Source: Pseudomonas bubulae (GTDB lineage Bacteria > Pseudomonadota > Gammaproteobacteria > Pseudomonadales > Pseudomonadaceae). From it: DNA of 64,000 bases. The translations under genes were made by a program, and so were the position numbers. Below, in pieces: positions 54,740-64,000 of this stretch. Within the stretch, counting starts at the first letter, position 1, and every line of letters starts with the position of its first letter. The notes beneath the pieces were generated by a model, which did not search any database, was not told the origin of the DNA, and saw only the letters and a program-made list of their open reading frames with translations. The stretch covers positions 3,757,001 through 3,821,000 of the forward strand of contig NZ_CP146077.1 in the NCBI RefSeq assembly GCF_037023725.1, given 5' to 3'.

Positions 54740-55723
54740 CTGCCCCACTGAATGCGACCTTGGAGGTGATGGGCGATGCACAGACCCAGCGCAATCCGCA
54801 AACCAAATCAGAGCCAAGCCACAGCAGGCGCTCAACTTCTGCTCGTGCGGTACTCGGAACAAAGCAGACATTTAATGTTGGGGGCTTCTAGGCAGCCTTT
54901 ACGTGAGTTATTCGATAGAAGGCATTATCACAATGGCTCACGACAGTTTGTGTCGTTACCGCGCCCTCCTCTGCACTCCAGGTCAAAACTCCTGAATGCC
55001 GCCACTAAGGCACTCTGGGTCTGGGTAAATAAACGGCTATCACACCTTCCGAACTTCGCTAGATAAACCATTGAGGCTATCGGCTGAAGATGTCTATGGT
55101 GCCGCGGGCAAGTGAGATTCAGGAACTGCTGTCGCATAGATGGCAAGCGATTTAATTGCGCAAGACGGAATTCCCGGACGGCCACATTAGAACTAAAAAT
55201 TCCAATAGAACAATATGAAGATCATTTTTGCATAAAGGGCTATAAGATCAAGCAAGGAAGTCGCTATCACGCCAAAGGAAACAGAATAACTATAACTGAC
55301 GGCGACATGAAAAACACAATAACCACAATAAAAAACACATCTGGAAAAAATAGAGATTCTTTGTTGCTCGAAGAGCCATGTAAACCATTAGAGCTCTGAG
55401 CGCAAACAATTGAACTCAACCCCAAAAGCCACCTTCTTAAAAAATGCCAAACATAAGTATCTTCGTACCTTTTAACTTCAAGGGCTTATTGGAATCTGAA
55501 AATACCACAACATGAAAGCTAGGCGCCGTTTGGCGCCTGCCCCCTGCATCAAGCGCCAGCTTACTACGACTAATACCTTGAATTTCCTAATGGCGTGTGA
55601 GTGGATCCAGAATCACTTTATTGCAATTATGATTGCATATCACGAGTGGTAGCAATCGGCCAGAAGTCACCAATTGGCACTCGCACATAAAAAAGCCATG
55701 AAAACCTCTTTAAAAACCCCTAA
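54740..55723. other. 1-kb gap, AT-rich in the second half
   Basis: No strong gene is seen. A GTG-started + strand frame at 55112-55399 (95 codons) has a plausible AT-rich second half (LELKIPIEQYEDHFCIKGY, GSRYHAKGNRITITDGDMKN) and could be a small acquired gene, but the first half looks non-coding and no ribosome site supports it. Composition falls sharply after about 55180. Confidence 0.4.
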
Positions 55724-56437
55724 CTACTGCTTCTGATTATTAATTACATCAGGTACTTTTAGGTAGTTAGTGATCTTTGAAATGGTATCATGAATGTAAA
55801 TTTGCCCTTGAACCTGAAGTATCATCGTGGTCTCAGGGGACGCCGAGTTCTTATAGTTATTCACCAGATATGAACTTGGATGCACAAGCTTTGAGAACAG
55901 TTTGTAAACGCTTTTGTGCTCATCGCTAGAGTCTAGTTTTTTTGCTATTTGCCCTGCTGAGGCTGGGGTATTAATTTCTGGCAAGCTATATTTTTTTCTG
56001 ACTTTTTTAAGCCGGTTAATCTCTTCGATTAATATTAATCTCTGATCAGCCAAGTCAGATGCAGTATTAATACTGAGTATCCCCTCCAGAACTTGAATAT
56101 TGTCAGTAATGGCCTCTGAATTCCATTCGTCGAGATTATTTTTGCTACCGATTATCGAGCGGGCTATCAAGTTGAGCTCGTAAAGATTTCGGGTTGCAAG
56201 TGCCAGAATTGAAATATGGTTACCAATTGCTGTTTGAAAAATGTTTACACACTGTGAATTAGCGGCCAACAAATTTAGCAACGCTATATTTTCATCGTTT
56301 CTGGGGCAAGCAGCATCCACCCAGTCCATTATTAAAAGAATCTTATCTTCTAGGCTTTCTAGTGCAAGCTTTAGATCATCCTCAGTTCCAGATGCTACAT
56401 AATCACTGATTGGTGCGGTATTATACATATCTAGCAT
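55724..56437 (-). CDS. DUF5677-like protein
   Basis: The 237-aa product is AT-rich compared with its neighbours and wholly helical. The segments TRNLYELNLIARSII and YKLFSKLVHPSSYLV match the DUF5677 type, a HEPN-like helical family seen in defence islands, with LVHPS at the position of its conserved His. No R-x4-6-H RNase motif is certain. It stands alone between gaps; the low GC marks recent transfer. Confidence 0.6.
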   Translation of the reverse strand: MLDMYNTAPISDYVASGTEDDLKLALESLEDKILLIMDWVDAACPRNDENIALLNLLAANSQCVNIFQTAIGNHISILALATRNLYELNLIARSIIGSKNNLDEWNSEAITDNIQVLEGILSINTASDLADQRLILIEEINRLKKVRKKYSLPEINTPASAGQIAKKLDSSDEHKSVYKLFSKLVHPSSYLVNNYKNSASPETTMILQVQGQIYIHDTISKITNYLKVPDVINNQKQ

Positions 56438-57080
56438 CCTGCTGTTAATGTTTGGCGTTAACTATGGGGGATTATGCCATATACTCAGCAAACAAGTAAT
56501 CGCCAATCGCAGGACTGAGGCAGCTCCCTATTAAGGTCATGCAGCATTCTGCAGACAACCGTCTGGCAATATCAGTAAATTGCGTTGCTACTGCTTGATC
56601 GTCTGCAGGCTCTGGGGTTTTTTGAACTTGGCGCGAGTAGAATCGACTAAAGCCTGACTGAAATTACCGCAACGGTTGACGCTCAGGACGTTTTTCATGC
56701 AACCGATCAGCAGTTTTTTCATACCTACTGACCAAGATCGTGATGCTCTCGTGCATCATCGATATAGTGACCAGTCAACAGCGCGGCATTTACAACTCGC
56801 TGCAAATCTTGATCGGCGTGGCCAAGCTTATGAATTGCAGATCATATTTAGCAAAGAGAGTGCAATGGTAATAAATTTCGGCTAGGTGTGAATGGCCCTT
56901 GATTTCTTAAACGCTTTTGACTAGCAGCTTTTGTCCGATTCTGTAGAAAAAGTAACTCCCCTGCCTAGTCTGCGGCAAGATTTCTGGATTGGACGACAGG
57001 GGATCACACAGCATGAAGGGACTGTTATCGAGTGGGCAGGGGCGGATGTTTTACTCGTTTAAATTTAAAGATCAAAGGTC
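56438..57080. other. Gap upstream of the group II intron remnant
   Basis: No complete gene is seen. Minus-strand bases 56605-56690 encode a short peptide tail (NRCGNFSQALVDSTRAKF) that might be a decayed gene. The rest looks non-coding. Confidence 0.35.
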
Positions 57081-57180
57081 GCGGTAGGGATGGCAGTTAC
57101 CTGCCACCCCCCGCACAGATCCGTACGTGCGGAACTACCGCATACGGCTCCTGCCTTGGGTGCGTGACGCGAAGCGATCC
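57080..57180 (-). ncRNA. Group II intron remnant
   Basis: On the minus strand the stretch GGAGCCGTATGCGGTAG, TTCCGCACGTACGGATC and TGTGCGGGGGG, then GGCAGGTAACTGCC and CATCCCTACCGCGA, closely matches the ribozyme hairpins that surround the intron-encoded protein in bacterial group II introns. No reverse-transcriptase frame is adjacent, so this is a fragment. Boundaries are approximate. Confidence 0.6.
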
Positions 57181-57435
57181 TCAGGATACGGGTGTGCGTT
57201 CTTTGGGCTCGGTATGTAGTGATCTGTGAGCAACCCGAAGCGAGACCATTGCAGCCGATTTCGCTGGCTGCGTCGCCCGAGAGCCTGACGCCAATATCAA
57301 CCTCGATATGGCGAGCATTCTCGCCTAAATGGGTGTCCGGTTTCATTAGACCACTACAGACGGATACAAAGATAGAAAGGTAGCGTCCACTTTATCTTAG
57401 GTGGACACCTTTCTCTGGCTCATTGAGTGCTTGGC

Positions 57436-60400
57436 TTAGCTCACGAGCAGGCTCATGTAAGTGGGCCAATCACCGTTGGGACTCATTTGCGCCATTTTAT
57501 ATTTCTCCAGCATTTGTAGCGCTTGGCTCTCGTGGTTAGCACGGAAGTCAAACCCCATCTGGTCGCGATACGGCAATTTACCTCGCCAGTATCCCATTCC
57601 TTGATCAAGGAAAACTTTGCTGCGCTTACCCGACACCCAATCTACTGTTATCACTCTCGCGTGTTGAAGTTCCCGGCTTCGTTCTTTGATTTCAATTTCA
57701 GGTGAGATGGAGAACTGGCTACCCAACCAAAGCTTAAGAAGTGCTTCTTGATCAAGTTGGAACCTCCAGTCATGACTAATTTGATTGCTGGACTGATCGC
57801 CACTGGATGCTAGCGTTTGAATTCGAAGCGACTCAAGCTTTTCATTTTTGAAAAGTTCAAGAAAACCGCTTAACAACATTAACGACCATGGTGATTTCAA
57901 ATAACGGTCGGAATAGCTGACCACTGTTGCTTGATCCGTGGCAATCAACTCAGTCAATTCGGGCGCGTGCTTCTCAATGAGAGTAGCGAGACGCCTATGC
58001 AAGCTGCTGATAGGACCGTCAAGTTCGTGGGTGATTTCGATGACCCGTGCACCCTGCTCAAATTGGCGCCAGGTCCGGACGTCGATAGGCTGACCACCGC
58101 AATCAGAAACACAGTTGCTTCCAGCCCATACTATTCCATCGTTGCTACTCAGCCATCCGACTCCTGGAGTCGCAGCGGAGGCATCGCTGCTAAAAAGACT
58201 TTTGATGCCCGACTTGGAACGAATTTGAGCCACCAAGTAAGGTTTGATCGGTGGAAGAGTGTTGTCCATATCCTCAATCACCACCCCAAGACTAGCCAGG
58301 TCAAAGAGGGTGTTCTTCTGTGCTTTGCTTAGCGACGCTCCTGAAGGAATTGCCAGTTTCACCTTGAGTTTGTCAGCGATTGCCCAAGTGAGGATTTTTT
58401 CACGGAAGTAAGGGTGATCTAGGTCCCAGTCCTCTGCATCGCCCCTCATCACCAAGCAAATAGAGGTGTCATTTTCACTGCGATCCGCTGAATTGATCGC
58501 AGAGGACAAATAGCGGATCGGGCCGGTCGAGCAATAACTAGCCCCCACCACAGTCTCAAACTCGCAGGGCAAGTCTAAATGTTCAATCAGGCCCGACACA
58601 GTCAGCCACTCCATGGCGCGCCCACGATCTAGCTCCTCTCGCTCCACTCGACTGTCTTGACCTGCAAGACAGTGCGAGCAGACGTTTTCGCAGTTAACCG
58701 GGCAATGCAGCTTCCCTAACGCTTTACGTAATAGTTCCGTGGTATTCGCTAAGCCAGCCAGGACAAACCCAGCTCCTCCGCTGACTTCATCGAATAGCTG
58801 AATAACCGTTCGCTCTTGTCCACTTTCGATATCACGATCAAGACGGAAACCAAAGCCCATTTCTGTGCTGGCAATACCTAAGAGTTCGGCGATTACGTCG
58901 CGTAGTGCAACGGCAAGGGTCGTGGCTATGATTTGCTCTGCCAGACTATCCCCGAGCCACAGGCCTGTCTGGGGACTTCTCAAGTAAAGCTCCATGACGT
59001 CAGTGCGAATTTGATAGCCCAGGAAAAGGTTAGGCTTAACTGCCGTTCCGGGGCAGTCGAACTCTTTACGACTGCCTGTGATCCCGCCCACTGGCCGGTG
59101 TAGCTGATCTGGAAGCAGATTTTTAGGAATGTCTCCGGAGGCGAGCATTGAATCTGCACGTCCGCAGGTTAGGCACACGGCGTAACCTTTTTCGTGTTCA
59201 CCGGATGAATGATGAAACACACTGCCATCGTGACCAAATCGAACGAAACCACACCGCTTGTCGGGCAGCGAGATCGTCTCGCCAGTCAGTTGGATGCGAG
59301 GTCGTTCAACTCGGATGAACTTCTGAGAAGTGATGTCGTTTGTTGTGGACTCATAAAAGTCGGTTACAAAGCCGCCAGGGCGAAGGACGGTTCGGCGCTC
59401 GCTTGGTTGAATTGCGTGCATGCAGTGTGAGCACGTTAGCTCGGAGCTGTTGGTATAAGCGTTTTCGATTACGCCTGTCGCTCCACAATTTGAGCATCGC
59501 CAGGCGATATCAAATTTTTGTGCTTCGTTTACTTGGCCTGACGAATGCCATTGCAAACTGATTCCTGCCGAACGATAGACTCGCCCATCGATTACCACTT
59601 GCGACCCAGGTGCATACTCTCGGATCGCAATGTTTAAGCCGCGAGACGGAAGCTCTTTGTTGTTGAAAATGCTGTCTTCACGACTCTCAGGATGAGTTCG
59701 CTGGTGCCTGAAGTCCTCAATATTGTAGGTATTGAGTGTCACGACATCGGTAGGGAATCCATATCCTGGAAGGAACGCACGGGACGCGAGATCGCGAAGC
59801 AAGTACTCACCGTCGTGACGTTTTTTCTCCAGCTCTAGCGCTTTTTTGTACGGCAAATCTGTCGCCGCTTGCAGCTTAGCGTTGAGCTTTCGAGACTCTT
59901 CAAGCCACCGGTCCTCCAGAATACGTACGCTTTCCTGAGTCTCTGCTGAGATTGTGCTGAGCAGGCAGCCATCTAAGCAGGTTCCGCTGACAAGGCGTTT
60001 GATTGGGTCTGCGAATTCTGCCTGACAACTAGTCAGCCAGCTTTTGAATTGCTGGCAGGGTGAGTCGTCCCCGCCAAAAAACCATTGGAGAGTCAGCCTG
60101 GTTCGATCACCGTCACTACTAGTTTTTGATTTTAGGAAAATAGACAAGAGCAGCGAATTGACGTGCCTCCGAACAATGCGAGAAGAGCTTAAAGTAATGG
60201 TGGGCGCGGGAATGGCGGTAATGAATGGCCACTTAGGCTGTGCAAACGCGCGCTGGTTATGAGGGTCCGCTTTACATAAGGTGTAGGCTATTGCGCGTGC
60301 CTCACTACGGCGTCCGGCGCGTCCCGCCCGTTGCAAATAGTTGGCAGGGTGGGGCGGCAGATTGTTCATCACTACAGCAGAGATGCCCCCAATATCTACG

Positions 60401-63400
60401 CCCATCTCCATAGTCGTGGAGCAGTTGAGTACGTTGATATCACCCTTCTTAAACAAATCAACATAGTCATCGAGTCGCTGCGCCGACTGCTGAGCCGAAT
60501 GTTCTGCGGTTCGATAGTAAAATCCGCCTTCTACGGTACGGTCGCTAATATCGGTCCAGAGATTCTCGGACCGAAGGTGCTGGATGACCGGATCTTGTAA
60601 GACCTGCGACCGGATCTGCAATTGCTTGGTCACGGCGCTGCCATCTATCTGGAGGTTAGCTAGCGAGGCGAGTTGGATTTTCTGGCAACGGTAGTCTTGC
60701 GGACGCAACTTTATGGGTAAATAGGGGGTTAGCCCACGAAAAGTCGAATCGAAAATTCGATGCGTTATCGGGCAGAGCCACCCCTCTTCTAATAGCGAAA
60801 AGGTCAGTGTTTCTAGCTTGAGGCGATGCCCTGGATCTGCGGGTTCCAGGATGAGAGCCTGTGTTAGAGCAGACCATGCGGCCTCTAACCAAGCATTGAT
60901 TTTGTCCGCATCTGTAGCGACCGTCCGATTCAATCCGGTGGCTTGTTCCAGTAGTTTTACTAACCGATGCGGATTCCCAGATTTAATTTGAGGCCATTTT
61001 TTTACTGTTGTGCTTTCTTCCATCTCGATTTTTGGAGAGAACAGCGATTTGGGGGTAAACCTGCTGCCCATCCAGGATTGCATGTCGCGATCCATGTTTA
61101 TAAAGGTGTTCTCGCGCACGTAAAAATCAAGTGCAACTTTAAGGTAGTCTTGCCAATCCTCAAGCGTTAAGCGAGTTTCAGGCACCGAAAATGCTCCTGT
61201 CGCCGGTACGGCTTTTGTTTCTGTCCACATCGGCGGTGTAGAGCTAATTTCTTTGAGACCTCGGTAAGTTACTTTTACAAGGCCGAGAGTCTCCGTACTG
61301 TTTTGATTTTTTGGGCGTCGGGAAAATTCCCGAGCTAAAAGTAAGCGAGCCATGGTTGCGCCACCTTGGCTCCCGTCAAAAAGGACAGGGTTAGCGTAGC
61401 GGTTGTAACGCAGGATTGACTGCTCTACATCTTTGGAGGCCGCGAGCTCATACACCATGCTTGCCCAATCGACGCTGACGATTCGTTTTTGTAGGGCGCT
61501 GCCGGATCGTAGCGCGGCCGCTTTTCTGCGTAGCTCTGCCGCCATTACACCCATTCCCGACTGTTCTAAGCCTTCGGCCTGGTGCATCAGCAGATCATAG
61601 TCGCCAGTAGGAACGTCTTTAGGTTCCGCATCAGCTTTGGCCTGAACGTTCCGAAGCGTTTCAAATACTAAGCCACGCAACCGCGAACGCTCGGCTTCTT
61701 GTTGCATGCGCACGGCCATACGTGCCGTACCTTGACGGCTATCGGTGAACGTAATTAGCTTGCGACCCCGACCGGGTAATTCTTCTGGGGAGCGCTCATT
61801 GCTGTCTTTTTTGTCGGCATCTGGGCAAAACTCCAGCACCGTCGGGACTGCATTCGCAACATAGAATGGAGCGCCCAGGTACGCTTTTCTCAGAAAGCTT
61901 TTTTTGTTTGGAAGTTCGTGATCGCAGTGACTACAGCAAGCCGCTTTCTCTTCAGCGATTGTAATGTTGATAGGGCGCGCTGAGTTAGTAGCACATAACC
62001 CATGGGTGTCGAGATCGAGGCTGACGCTGAAAAAGGGATCTTGTGCGACCTGCAACCCGGCAATTACCAAACGTTGTGCGTAAGCACGACTAGTAGTGGG
62101 GCCGGTTGCCTCACGTTCAGGCGACGTCTCTTCTTCGCCGCTTTCGTAGCTCAGAGAAAACTCATCTCCTGCGTACGGACTCAATTGGTGAAGAACCCCG
62201 TTGCGATCCTCCGCAATCAAATGCGGAGTTTTACAGTCATCGCAAAATCCTAATTCGTACACTGGGGCGTTGCATTCGCAGCGTGCACGTTGATGAACGT
62301 AGACGTTGCCAAATGGCCATTCACTCAGACTGGCAGATTTGGCAGTGCAATTGGGGTCTATGCAGGACCATAGTCCATGAAGCATTCGTTGAAAAAGATG
62401 GGTCCGTAGCTTAAGAAACGGCGGTTCGTCCTTATGCCGTCGGGTGCCAGTTGATACATCGAGCCAACCTAACACTTCCCGTTGCTGCTCCAGCCGCGAG
62501 CCAGGCATCAATTCGGATTTCAGTATCGTCAGTAATTCATTTAAATCTAACGGTTTGGTCGAGTTAACAATCGCATGCCTTAACGAGCGTGCTATTGAAT
62601 TGCGTCCTAAAGAATCAAAACGGGTCGGTGATATTTCTTGTTTATCCTCGATAGACTGCACGACCTCCAGCGAGGCCTTTTCGACTTTCGAGTCGAACAA
62701 GATATCCGGCCAAACACGAGATCCTCCAATGACGTCGACTTGTTCTAGCCGCACTCCTGCGAGATCTGCAAGGTAGCGTTTCAACTTTTCTTCGGCCTCA
62801 CCCCCGGCGATGGTGGCCGATGTCGCGACAAAACGAATTTCCTCAGGATCTTTACCGAATGCTTGAACGACCCGGCGCAGCAGGAGAGACATTTCTGCGG
62901 CTTGAGAACCAACGTAAGTGTGTGCCTCGTCGAGGACAATCCAGCGTAGAGACTGCTGTTGCTTTGAAATCTCCAAGATAGGATTGTCTACCTGACGAAC
63001 CAGCATGTATTCGAGCATTGTCGCGTTGGTCATTAATATTGGCGCGGGCTCTTTGCGCAAAAGCTCGCGTGACAAAACCTGGTTGGGTTTCTGTTCTTGA
63101 ATCTTACGAATGACCCCTTCGCGTTCTTCAGTTTTACCGTTGTATAAACAAAACCGAATATCTTTACCGTACGCACGGGTCCATGCATCTAATCGCTCCT
63201 GTTGAGAGTTGATTAGGGCGTTGAGAGGATAGAGAAATAGCGCTCTCACCCCAATCAAGGATGACTGATTTCGCTCACGCTCCCGGATTAGATCTTCAAG
63301 GATAGGCACCATGAAACATTCTGTTTTTCCCGAGCCGGTGCCACTGGTAATGATGGCAGATCGAGGTTTCTCGTTAAGCAACGTTCGCCAAGCCTGAAGC

Positions 63401-63702
63401 TGGTGCGTATAGGGATGGGCTTCTCTTGGAAAGTCATACGCATGGGCGTTTTGTAATGTATTGAGCAGGCTTTTGGAGAGCAATGACCCCTCTAAGTCGA
63501 GAAGACGCTTTTCCGACTCTTTCCAACCAAACGTATGTTCGAAAACCGGCGGAGCCAAAAAACAGCCATCGGCCCCCAATTCATCAACCATTTTTTCGTT
63601 CAGATGACGGCGAAGCCCCGGTTCGTTAACTCCTAGGACACCTAGGGTTGCTTCCCGCGTGCGGTTAAGGCTTTGCTCAATTAAATCCGTGAAGAAACGC
63701 AT
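57436..63702 (-). CDS. druE: DruE-like giant DEAD/DEAH helicase with DUF1998
   Basis: This 2088-aa protein matches the DruE type, the hallmark of Druantia phage-defence systems. It has a SF2 helicase core (TSGTGSGKT at 119-127, VLDEAH at about 256-261, SATIAGG, and MGVDIGGISAVVMNNLPPHPANYLQRAGRAGRR for motifs V-VI) and the C-terminal DUF1998 metal cluster (CPVNCENVCSHCLAGQDSR) preceded by EVSGGAGF. A further C-terminal domain of about 350 residues follows. The internal zinc-like pairs CxxC (CDDCK, CSHCDHE, CSNCG, CTCG) are frequent in this class. It is preceded by the end of another gene eleven bases away, so at least a two-gene unit is present, as in Druantia type III (druH-druE). Confidence 0.75.
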   Translation of the reverse strand: MRFFTDLIEQSLNRTREATLGVLGVNEPGLRRHLNEKMVDELGADGCFLAPPVFEHTFGWKESEKRLLDLEGSLLSKSLLNTLQNAHAYDFPREAHPYTHQLQAWRTLLNEKPRSAIITSGTGSGKTECFMVPILEDLIRERERNQSSLIGVRALFLYPLNALINSQQERLDAWTRAYGKDIRFCLYNGKTEEREGVIRKIQEQKPNQVLSRELLRKEPAPILMTNATMLEYMLVRQVDNPILEISKQQQSLRWIVLDEAHTYVGSQAAEMSLLLRRVVQAFGKDPEEIRFVATSATIAGGEAEEKLKRYLADLAGVRLEQVDVIGGSRVWPDILFDSKVEKASLEVVQSIEDKQEISPTRFDSLGRNSIARSLRHAIVNSTKPLDLNELLTILKSELMPGSRLEQQREVLGWLDVSTGTRRHKDEPPFLKLRTHLFQRMLHGLWSCIDPNCTAKSASLSEWPFGNVYVHQRARCECNAPVYELGFCDDCKTPHLIAEDRNGVLHQLSPYAGDEFSLSYESGEEETSPEREATGPTTSRAYAQRLVIAGLQVAQDPFFSVSLDLDTHGLCATNSARPINITIAEEKAACCSHCDHELPNKKSFLRKAYLGAPFYVANAVPTVLEFCPDADKKDSNERSPEELPGRGRKLITFTDSRQGTARMAVRMQQEAERSRLRGLVFETLRNVQAKADAEPKDVPTGDYDLLMHQAEGLEQSGMGVMAAELRRKAAALRSGSALQKRIVSVDWASMVYELAASKDVEQSILRYNRYANPVLFDGSQGGATMARLLLAREFSRRPKNQNSTETLGLVKVTYRGLKEISSTPPMWTETKAVPATGAFSVPETRLTLEDWQDYLKVALDFYVRENTFINMDRDMQSWMGSRFTPKSLFSPKIEMEESTTVKKWPQIKSGNPHRLVKLLEQATGLNRTVATDADKINAWLEAAWSALTQALILEPADPGHRLKLETLTFSLLEEGWLCPITHRIFDSTFRGLTPYLPIKLRPQDYRCQKIQLASLANLQIDGSAVTKQLQIRSQVLQDPVIQHLRSENLWTDISDRTVEGGFYYRTAEHSAQQSAQRLDDYVDLFKKGDINVLNCSTTMEMGVDIGGISAVVMNNLPPHPANYLQRAGRAGRRSEARAIAYTLCKADPHNQRAFAQPKWPFITAIPAPTITLSSSRIVRRHVNSLLLSIFLKSKTSSDGDRTRLTLQWFFGGDDSPCQQFKSWLTSCQAEFADPIKRLVSGTCLDGCLLSTISAETQESVRILEDRWLEESRKLNAKLQAATDLPYKKALELEKKRHDGEYLLRDLASRAFLPGYGFPTDVVTLNTYNIEDFRHQRTHPESREDSIFNNKELPSRGLNIAIREYAPGSQVVIDGRVYRSAGISLQWHSSGQVNEAQKFDIAWRCSNCGATGVIENAYTNSSELTCSHCMHAIQPSERRTVLRPGGFVTDFYESTTNDITSQKFIRVERPRIQLTGETISLPDKRCGFVRFGHDGSVFHHSSGEHEKGYAVCLTCGRADSMLASGDIPKNLLPDQLHRPVGGITGSRKEFDCPGTAVKPNLFLGYQIRTDVMELYLRSPQTGLWLGDSLAEQIIATTLAVALRDVIAELLGIASTEMGFGFRLDRDIESGQERTVIQLFDEVSGGAGFVLAGLANTTELLRKALGKLHCPVNCENVCSHCLAGQDSRVEREELDRGRAMEWLTVSGLIEHLDLPCEFETVVGASYCSTGPIRYLSSAINSADRSENDTSICLVMRGDAEDWDLDHPYFREKILTWAIADKLKVKLAIPSGASLSKAQKNTLFDLASLGVVIEDMDNTLPPIKPYLVAQIRSKSGIKSLFSSDASAATPGVGWLSSNDGIVWAGSNCVSDCGGQPIDVRTWRQFEQGARVIEITHELDGPISSLHRRLATLIEKHAPELTELIATDQATVVSYSDRYLKSPWSLMLLSGFLELFKNEKLESLRIQTLASSGDQSSNQISHDWRFQLDQEALLKLWLGSQFSISPEIEIKERSRELQHARVITVDWVSGKRSKVFLDQGMGYWRGKLPYRDQMGFDFRANHESQALQMLEKYKMAQMSPNGDWPTYMSLLVS

Positions 63703-63711
63703 CGGAACTCC

Positions 63712-64000
63712 TTATGCCTCGTCTTCGGAGGCTAGCAAATACGAAACCATCAGTGCGTGAGTAGGTGCGAACCATCCCTGACGGTCAAAATCAGAAACCA
63801 ATCGAATGGCGAATTTTAGGTACGCCATCGGCACAGGAAGATCATCTAGGGTGGCTTTGCCTGCCGTCACATACGCCAAAAAAATTGGTAAGTAAGAAAC
63901 CGCTTTAGGGAAACCAACAGGGGTAATCTCTCGCAAGAATTCAGGTACCGGATTCTGAAGGAGCCAGCTAGTCAACTCCGCAGTAAGATCGGTAGGCCAC
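63712..64000 (-). CDS. C-terminal end of the gene upstream of druE, cut by the window edge
   Basis: The frame is open to the edge and ends ten bases before the druE start. At least 95 residues are visible (WPTDLTAELTSWLLQNPVP, SYLPIFLAYVTAGK, DRQGWFAPTHALMVSYLLAS, DEA-stop), helical and hydrophobic-rich in part. In type III Druantia this position belongs to DruH, but no DruH signature can be confirmed from this part alone. GAACTCC (GGAGTTC) upstream of the druE start provides its own ribosome site. Confidence 0.55.
   Translation of the reverse strand, partial: WPTDLTAELTSWLLQNPVPEFLREITPVGFPKAVSYLPIFLAYVTAGKATLDDLPVPMAYLKFAIRLVSDFDRQGWFAPTHALMVSYLLASEDEA

Overview
The window is Pseudomonas-like chromosomal DNA, judged from a DUF2790 mini-protein, cynR-cynT-cynS organisation, C4-dicarboxylate/tartrate genes and overall codon use. 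It is largely accessory: metabolic cassettes alternate with dense, defence-type DNA. All names come from motif recognition by eye; no search was run.

Layout. (1) 0.2-6.8 kb: a McrBC-type modification-dependent restriction pair (translationally coupled mcrB-mcrC), an unrecognised gene and a periplasmic DUF4432 aldose-epimerase-like protein with a perfect LacI-type operator. Near-identical short repeats that may be insertion-sequence debris flank this block. (2) 7-18.6 kb: a 108-aa orphan gene, a LysR gene divergent from a four-gene catabolic operon (SDR, MFS exporter, beta-hydroxyacid dehydrogenase-like reductase, FAH-family hydrolase), a CodA/AtzC-like amidohydrolase, the cyanate locus cynTS with divergent cynR, and a lipoprotein. 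(3) 18.8-23.5 kb: dctA, a tartrate/D-malate dehydrogenase and its divergent LysR gene, bracketed by two 44-bp direct copies of what reads as a tRNA-Pro 3' end (att-like). (4) 23.6-28.4 kb: a tyrosine recombinase, a JAB/MPN metalloprotease-like gene, a diverged second copy of the 108-aa gene and an ankyrin protein.

(5) 28.7-54.7 kb is the most interesting part: a large apparently defensive locus. It is bounded by WYL-domain regulators (29.4 and 52.8 kb) and by two paralogous membrane-anchored coiled-coil mini-proteins (29.1 and 54.5 kb). Inside are a TM0106-type RecB-like nuclease/helicase coupled to a second ankyrin gene, a 504-aa unknown, a HEPN Rx4H protein, a translationally coupled trio (unknown, phospholipase-D-like nuclease, SNF2 helicase), and a divergent + strand run of three overlapping dynamin-like GTPases (Leo/Eleos-like), a DUF1232 membrane protein and a double-AAA ATPase. 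A frameshifted sirtuin fragment lies at the right junction.

(6) 54.9-64 kb: AT-rich DNA with a DUF5677-like gene, a group II intron remnant, and a 2088-aa DUF1998 helicase resembling DruE of Druantia, preceded by the C-terminal end of a gene that runs off the window.

Reading of the whole: a recombinase-loaded integration hotspot holding at least three nuclease/helicase defence modules, of which the 29-54 kb locus is not one I can equate with a single described system.
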